From NCBI RefSeq assembly GCF_030296755.1, contig NZ_AP027741.1, positions 1,054,001 through 1,118,000 on the forward strand: DNA of 64,000 nt, in the 5' to 3' direction. Shown here piece after piece: positions 59,383-64,000 of this stretch (its first letter is position 1; every line of letters begins with the position of its first letter). The notes under the pieces were generated by a model. That model was not told where the DNA came from and searched no databases. It worked only from the letters and a program-made list of their open reading frames with translations. Both the position numbers and the translations under genes were made by a program. This DNA is from Methylophaga marina. GTDB taxonomy: Bacteria; Pseudomonadota; Gammaproteobacteria; Nitrosococcales; Methylophagaceae.

Positions 59383-59961
59383 ATGAAATTATTCTTCGAT
59401 TTCCTGCCAATAGTGTTGTTTTTTGTAGCGTATAAGTTCGGCGGCGGAGAGTACACGTTTAATGGCATAAGCTATCAGCTAGAAGGTATCTATGTCGCGA
59501 CCGCCGTCATGATTGTGGTCAGTTTATTACAGGTTTGCATCACTTGGTTGTTGTATCGAAAGGTCGAACGTGCGCATTTAATCACCCTGGCCTTAGTGCT
59601 AGTGTTAGGCGGGCTGACGCTCTGGTTACATAACCCGGACTTTATTAAGTGGAAACCCACGGCAGTAAACTGGTTATTCGCATTAGTCTTTATAGGGGCT
59701 TATCTGTTTACCGATAAATCGTTGCTGGAACGAATGATGGCGGATCATATTCAATTACCTGCCAAAGTCTGGACTCGTCTCAACCTGGCCTGGGTCGCTT
59801 TTTTTATATTATCCGGTCTCGTGAACCTGTATGTGGCGTTTAACTATGATGAAGCTACGTGGGTTAACTTCAAATTATTTGGCATGTTAGGACTAACCAT
59901 CGTCTTTGTTGTGGCACAGTCTATTTATTTGGCCAAACATGCTGTAGAAGTAAAAAAATAG
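59383..59961 (+). CDS. yciB: Inner-membrane-spanning protein YciB (IspA-type septation protein)
   Basis: A 192-residue protein with about five membrane helices, starting MKLFFDFLPIVLFFVAYKF; the segments NPDFIKWKPTAVNWLFA and NLAWVAFFILSGLVNLYVAF are family signatures. YciB takes part in cell-envelope and septum formation. It is divergent from the PHP gene and followed by yciI, as in E. coli. Confidence 0.95.
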   Translation: MKLFFDFLPIVLFFVAYKFGGGEYTFNGISYQLEGIYVATAVMIVVSLLQVCITWLLYRKVERAHLITLALVLVLGGLTLWLHNPDFIKWKPTAVNWLFALVFIGAYLFTDKSLLERMMADHIQLPAKVWTRLNLAWVAFFILSGLVNLYVAFNYDEATWVNFKLFGMLGLTIVFVVAQSIYLAKHAVEVKK

Positions 59962-59973
59962 GGATTGTGAATT

Positions 59974-60273
59974 ATGTTATATGCCATTATCAGCGAAGAT
60001 AATCCAGACAGTCTCGGCAAGCGTCTTGCTGCCAGACCTGCGCATTTGGACCGTCTTCAAGTACTACAGAACCAAGGCCGTCTTGTTTTGGCTGGTCCTC
60101 ACCCTGCTGTTGACACGGAAGCCCCGGGAGAAGCTGGATTCAGTGGGAGTCTGGTTGTTGCTGAGTTTGATAGCCTTGAACAAGCACAATCATGGGCAGC
60201 AGAAGATCCTTATGTGGATGCTGATGTCTACGCCAACGTCACCGTTAAACCCTTTAAAAAAGTCTTACCATGA
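59974..60273 (+). CDS. yciI: YciI-like protein
   Basis: A 99-residue protein, [44 protein letters not shown], the YciI pattern with the conserved His/Asp pair (near residue 23-25) and the [26 protein letters not shown] segment. The fold is a ferredoxin-like barrel; the reaction is not known here. It overlaps bolA by ATGA. Confidence 0.93.
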   Translation: MLYAIISEDNPDSLGKRLAARPAHLDRLQVLQNQGRLVLAGPHPAVDTEAPGEAGFSGSLVVAEFDSLEQAQSWAAEDPYVDADVYANVTVKPFKKVLP

Positions 60274-60536
60274 GCACCATTGACGATATCAAAACTGCAC
60301 TGCAAGCCCTCTCACCCGAACTGATTGAAATTGAGGATGACAGCGATAAACATGCTGGTCATGCTGGCAATACAGGTGGTGGTCATTACAACTTGCTGAT
60401 TGTCAGTGACGCCTTCACAGGCTTAACACTTATCAAACGTCATCGTTTGGTTTTTGAGCAGGTTGAGTCTCTGATGAAATCGAAAATTCACGCCTTGAGT
60501 ATTCAGGCAAAAACGCCTGCCGAATATCACGTGTAG
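60270..60536 (+). CDS. BolA family protein
   Basis: An 88-residue BolA-fold protein. The helix-turn-helix-like class II KH fold is represented by [50 protein letters not shown]; the RHR-VFEQV and IHALSI segments are typical. BolA proteins bind glutaredoxins and 2Fe-2S clusters. It is translationally coupled to yciI. Confidence 0.93.
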   Translation: MSTIDDIKTALQALSPELIEIEDDSDKHAGHAGNTGGGHYNLLIVSDAFTGLTLIKRHRLVFEQVESLMKSKIHALSIQAKTPAEYHV

Positions 60537-60547
60537 CTCATACCACC

Positions 60548-62755
60548 ATGGCTGAAAATGCTGATCTTAAGCAAAAAAACCAAGCCTTTTTGCAAGGATT
60601 AGAAAAACAACGTCTTAACAAAGATTGCCTGCGAATTATTGATTTACGAGGCAAGGTGAGCGGAGAATGTCAGGCCTATGAGTTTGGTGGCCGTCGACAT
60701 TATTTGGATGATAGAGCTTATCTCCTAGTCAAACAACTCATGCAGCGTACTCAGGGCCGCTACACCGTGGCAGTCTACGAAGCTGTACTGAAAACGATCA
60801 GACAACTAGAACAGGCCAGTATCACGGATGAGCCAAGGGAAGATGACCAAACAAAAATTCAACGACTGAAGCTGGATGAGAATTTCGCCCGAGCAGAGCA
60901 ACGACTAAGTTTTAGTACGCCCATAAAACTTCGGATTGCAGATGTGCTATACAGCGGCCATAGCGTCAATATATCTTCAACGGCTATCCGAGTCACGATC
61001 AAACGTAGTTATACATTGCACATTGGCGACTCTGTGACGGTTGAATTTAGCGAGCTTGCAGAAAAACACCGGCACACTTTTCTCTCGCTTCAGCGTTATC
61101 AGATATTAAAACTGGAACACGATGAAGCCTACTCCACCCTCATTCTTACCCAAGAAAACGCGGATATGGAATTTGTAGAGTGGATGTCTGGCTTTATTGA
61201 ACACCTGGCTAAACAGCGTCATGTTGATACCGAGTATGAGTTACTCAATTTACAAAAAACTTTTTATCGACGCCTGTGGGTTAACCATATTGCTTCCCCG
61301 GTATTGTGGCAAGTGCAATATGCAGACTATCCGGATTATCAGGCTATTTTTTGTGCTGCTGAAGCACAGTGGCAGACGCAACATTGGCAAACTAATCTGA
61401 GTGCACTGATTGAGAGTCTGCCAGCGCCTGAACAGAAACAACAAGAGAAACGATTGATTTTGATCGGTGACAAACGCTTATGTTTTTCTTCATTAAAATC
61501 AGACAAGCAAGTCAGCGCATTACTTAGTCACGCTAATATGGAGCAACAGCATCTTTTTCTGATGCTGCAAAGCCCAATCGAAATTGATGATTCTGTGTCT
61601 GCATCATCTCTGAGCATGCTCAAGGAACATGCCCCAGCCTACGCAGAACAGCTAGCAAATAATCTGCACTATCCACAATATGCTATTCGTTTGATTGACT
61701 TACAAACCGCGCTATCAGACACCGAAATCAAATCTACACATACGCAAGAGAGTACGCCAGAATGTTATGACATCCCGATGTGGGAGTTAAATGATTTGCC
61801 TACGCCATATGCCTTGAGTCATGTTATTAAACGCCAGGTTCAGCGATATCATATCCGTACTCCGGTCACCTTACATATCAATGAGCAAGAGTGGAATAGC
61901 ACCAGTGTGGATATCTCAAGTCATGGTTTATCAGTGACGCTACCATTAAACGTTGAACTGACTCTGGATAAAGTCGTTTATGTTGATTTTCCTCGCTGGC
62001 AAAGTCAGACAAAAAAGGTCAGTCTGCAACGTATTCCCTATCAACTCAAAAATAAAAAACGCTGGGAGAACAAGTATCAACTGGGGTTTGAACGCATTCA
62101 TGAGCATTGCTCCGCCAGCCAGAATCAGTTTTTTGACAACATCATTGCCAGCAACCATTCACAACTCAAACAAAATCATGATGACCTGATACAGCATCAT
62201 GAAAGTCGTTTATTCCTCCCCTGCTTACTTACTACCTCAGAATCGATTCCGCTATTTCTGGGCGTCGATGAATCAGGTCAGAGACACATCTCGGTCATTG
62301 GCTGCACGAAACGAAATGGTGCTGACCAGCATACGGATAATTTCTGGCGTTCTATCGAGATTCATCTAGCTGAACTGCATGAGCAAGTAAAAGGCTTGCA
62401 GGCTAAAGAAGGTGAATCACTGAACACCGCGTTATACGGATTTGAAACCCACCATGACCAATGGCAGTGGATGTTTGATCATCAGTTTATGACGCAAAGG
62501 GATAAGGATCGTTTTCTTCAGCGTGGGCTATCAGCCAAACAATTTCATGCATTTCAATGCTTTGTCAGCCCAATCAATGACAGAGAAGCTGATGAGCAGA
62601 CTGATCTTATACCGCAGCTGAACCAACTGCGGAGTCAACAAGCTCATCGCATAAAAATAATGCGTCAACAGTTATCTCAATTATTTGCACTGCTAGAACT
62701 GACCGATATAACGCAGTTAATATCGCTGAAATACGCAACAACTAACCCAGCATAG
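60548..62755 (+). CDS. Tandem PilZ-domain protein (candidate cyclic-di-GMP receptor)
   Basis: A 735-residue cytoplasmic protein with no membrane segment. A PilZ-like domain near 120-215 has NISSTA in place of the D/NxSxxG motif, so it is degenerate. A second PilZ domain near 425-540 has RYHIR (RxxxR) and DISSHG, the cyclic-di-GMP-binding motifs. The remaining parts are helical and unrecognised. It may sense the second messenger controlled by the GGDEF-EAL protein upstream. The target is unknown. It is 11 bases after bolA and convergent with pmbA. Confidence 0.8.
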   Translation: MAENADLKQKNQAFLQGLEKQRLNKDCLRIIDLRGKVSGECQAYEFGGRRHYLDDRAYLLVKQLMQRTQGRYTVAVYEAVLKTIRQLEQASITDEPREDDQTKIQRLKLDENFARAEQRLSFSTPIKLRIADVLYSGHSVNISSTAIRVTIKRSYTLHIGDSVTVEFSELAEKHRHTFLSLQRYQILKLEHDEAYSTLILTQENADMEFVEWMSGFIEHLAKQRHVDTEYELLNLQKTFYRRLWVNHIASPVLWQVQYADYPDYQAIFCAAEAQWQTQHWQTNLSALIESLPAPEQKQQEKRLILIGDKRLCFSSLKSDKQVSALLSHANMEQQHLFLMLQSPIEIDDSVSASSLSMLKEHAPAYAEQLANNLHYPQYAIRLIDLQTALSDTEIKSTHTQESTPECYDIPMWELNDLPTPYALSHVIKRQVQRYHIRTPVTLHINEQEWNSTSVDISSHGLSVTLPLNVELTLDKVVYVDFPRWQSQTKKVSLQRIPYQLKNKKRWENKYQLGFERIHEHCSASQNQFFDNIIASNHSQLKQNHDDLIQHHESRLFLPCLLTTSESIPLFLGVDESGQRHISVIGCTKRNGADQHTDNFWRSIEIHLAELHEQVKGLQAKEGESLNTALYGFETHHDQWQWMFDHQFMTQRDKDRFLQRGLSAKQFHAFQCFVSPINDREADEQTDLIPQLNQLRSQQAHRIKIMRQQLSQLFALLELTDITQLISLKYATTNPA

Positions 62756-62757
62756 CT

Positions 62758-64000
62758 TTATGCAGCCGCTATCATCATTTTATCAATCAACACTGAGCCA
62801 CAACGCGTATTACCACGAATATCTACGTCACTTCCCACATCCACAATACCCATAAACATGTCTTGTAAGTTGCTGGCGATAGTAAATTCATCGACTGGGT
62901 ATTGAATTTCACCATTATCTACCCAAAAGCCAGCGGCCCCTTGTGAATAGTCACCATTCACAATATTGACACCCATGCCCATGGTTTCTGTGACGATAAT
63001 GCCTTTATCCATTTTTTTGATCAGTGCAGCCAAATCAGCATCAGTACTGCTATCAATCGTTAAGTTGTGCACACCACCGGCATTACCTGTTGTTTGCAGA
63101 CCCAAGCGTCGGGCGGCATAACTGTCGAGCACATAGCCTTGCAACACACCATCTAAAATAATGTCACGATTTTGTGTGGCCACACCTTCACCATCAAAGC
63201 TGGCACTACCCAAGGCTTTGAGAATATGTGGTTGTTCATGCACATGAATAAACTCAGGGAAAATTTGCTCACCTTTTTTATCCAGCAAAAATGAGGCTTT
63301 GCGATACAGCGCACCGCCGCGGATAGCTGAGATTAACTGTCCGAACAGTGAAGGGGCCATCTGAGCAGTGAATATCACCGGGTAGCTACCTGTTTTTACT
63401 TCACCGGCACCTAATCTTGATAAGGTCCGTTCTGCTGCTTTTAAACCGATGGACTCAGCACTCAGAAGATCATTAGCATCACGTTTGATGTCATACCAGT
63501 AGTCGCGCTGCATACCGCGTGCATCTTGAGCAATAAGCGTTGCAGACAAACTATGTCGACTGCTTTGCGTCGCCCCTATAAAGCCATGGCTGTTGGCATA
63601 AACACGCTGACCTGTATGGCTGGAAACAGTCGCTCCTTCAGAATTTGATATTCGTGGATCGTTATCGAGACCTGCCTGCTCACATAGCGTGGCAAGATCA
63701 ATCGCCTTTTCAACATCGATCGACCATGGGTGATAGAGCGACAACTCTGGAAATACAGTGGCCATTAAATCAGCATCCGCCAGCCCGGCCGCTTCATCAG
63801 CCTGAGTATGTTTGGCAATATTACAGGCCGCCCCTACAGCTTCAGTGATGGCCGCTTCACTTAAATCAGAGGTACTTGACGATGCTTTGCTCTGTCCAAA
63901 ATAGACTGTGATACCTAAGCCTGTATCATTGTTGTGCTCCAACGTTTCGACTTCGCGTTGACGAACCGTGACGGATAATCCTTCACTGTGGCTAAGCCCA
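62758..64000 (-). CDS. pmbA: Metallopeptidase PmbA/TldE, C-terminal part, cut by window edge
   Basis: The frame is open to the right edge. The visible part begins GLSHSEGLSVTVRQREVETLEHN, and continues GLGITVYFGQSKASSSTSDLS; the C-terminus has QNRDIILDGVLQGYVLDSYAARRLGLQTTGNAGG and MGMGVNIVNGDYSQGAAGFWV. PmbA pairs with TldD to process microcin B17 and CcdA. The N-terminus is outside the window. The gene is convergent with the PilZ gene; tldD is not visible. Confidence 0.95.
   Translation of the reverse strand, partial: GLSHSEGLSVTVRQREVETLEHNNDTGLGITVYFGQSKASSSTSDLSEAAITEAVGAACNIAKHTQADEAAGLADADLMATVFPELSLYHPWSIDVEKAIDLATLCEQAGLDNDPRISNSEGATVSSHTGQRVYANSHGFIGATQSSRHSLSATLIAQDARGMQRDYWYDIKRDANDLLSAESIGLKAAERTLSRLGAGEVKTGSYPVIFTAQMAPSLFGQLISAIRGGALYRKASFLLDKKGEQIFPEFIHVHEQPHILKALGSASFDGEGVATQNRDIILDGVLQGYVLDSYAARRLGLQTTGNAGGVHNLTIDSSTDADLAALIKKMDKGIIVTETMGMGVNIVNGDYSQGAAGFWVDNGEIQYPVDEFTIASNLQDMFMGIVDVGSDVDIRGNTRCGSVLIDKMMIAAA

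Overview
The window reads as chromosome of a motile gammaproteobacterium. Supporting signs are gene order coaBC-dut-algC-argB as in Pseudomonas, SlmA, BolA, a FimT/PilV/PilW/PilX/PilY1/PilE set, and sigma-54 plus sigma-28 flagellar promoters. A marine methylotroph of the Methylophaga type is my best guess, but nothing here proves the genus. I see no rRNA, tRNA, insertion sequence, prophage or CRISPR array.

Layout. (1) 1-3000, minus strand: end of a flagellar late region (fliD, cut by the left edge; flaG; two flagellin paralogues). (2) 3036-19002: a glycan island inserted between flagellin and flgL. It has a 1218-residue multi-domain glycosyltransferase, a divergent GT2 gene, and a tightly overlapping operon rfbF-rfbG-rfbH-neuB-like-yerE-like-methyltransferase-methyltransferase-HAD-SDR. 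Its position suggests that it makes and attaches an unusual CDP-3,6-dideoxyhexose-derived, probably branched sugar to flagellin. (3) 19040-28842: complete flgBCDEFGHIJKL, read right to left, with a sigma-54 promoter before flgB and another before flgH, the latter behind an intrinsic terminator after flgG. (4) 29133-36075, plus strand: minor pilin operon fimT-pilV-pilW-pilX-pilY1-pilY2-like-pilE. (5) 36144-39482: LapA-like, VWA-containing RTX adhesin with a near-perfect CRP site upstream. (6) 39702-49869: receiver-like protein, slmA, argB, algC with a membrane-anchored extension, dut, coaBC, yihY, a Nif3 protein, a DUF4126 protein and cheR. (7) 49984-54463: an SDR, a PAS-GGDEF-EAL protein, and an FNT channel paired with cyanase. 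(8) 54523-64000: clpB with a sigma-32 promoter, plsC, yciO, a PHP nuclease, yciB, yciI, bolA, a tandem PilZ protein, and pmbA cut by the right edge.

A notable feature of the raw sequence is that five genes (neuB-like, a methyltransferase, pilY2-like, pilE, algC) are each broken by one missing base in a homopolymer. Restoring one base gives a textbook protein in every case. Sequencing undercalls are the simplest explanation. Two of the sites are also classical -1 slippery heptamers, so the point deserves checking. These genes are listed over their restored extents.

The themes connect: flagellum assembly, flagellin glycosylation, type IV pili, a retractable surface adhesin, and cyclic-di-GMP enzymes and receptors all belong to the choice between swimming and attachment.
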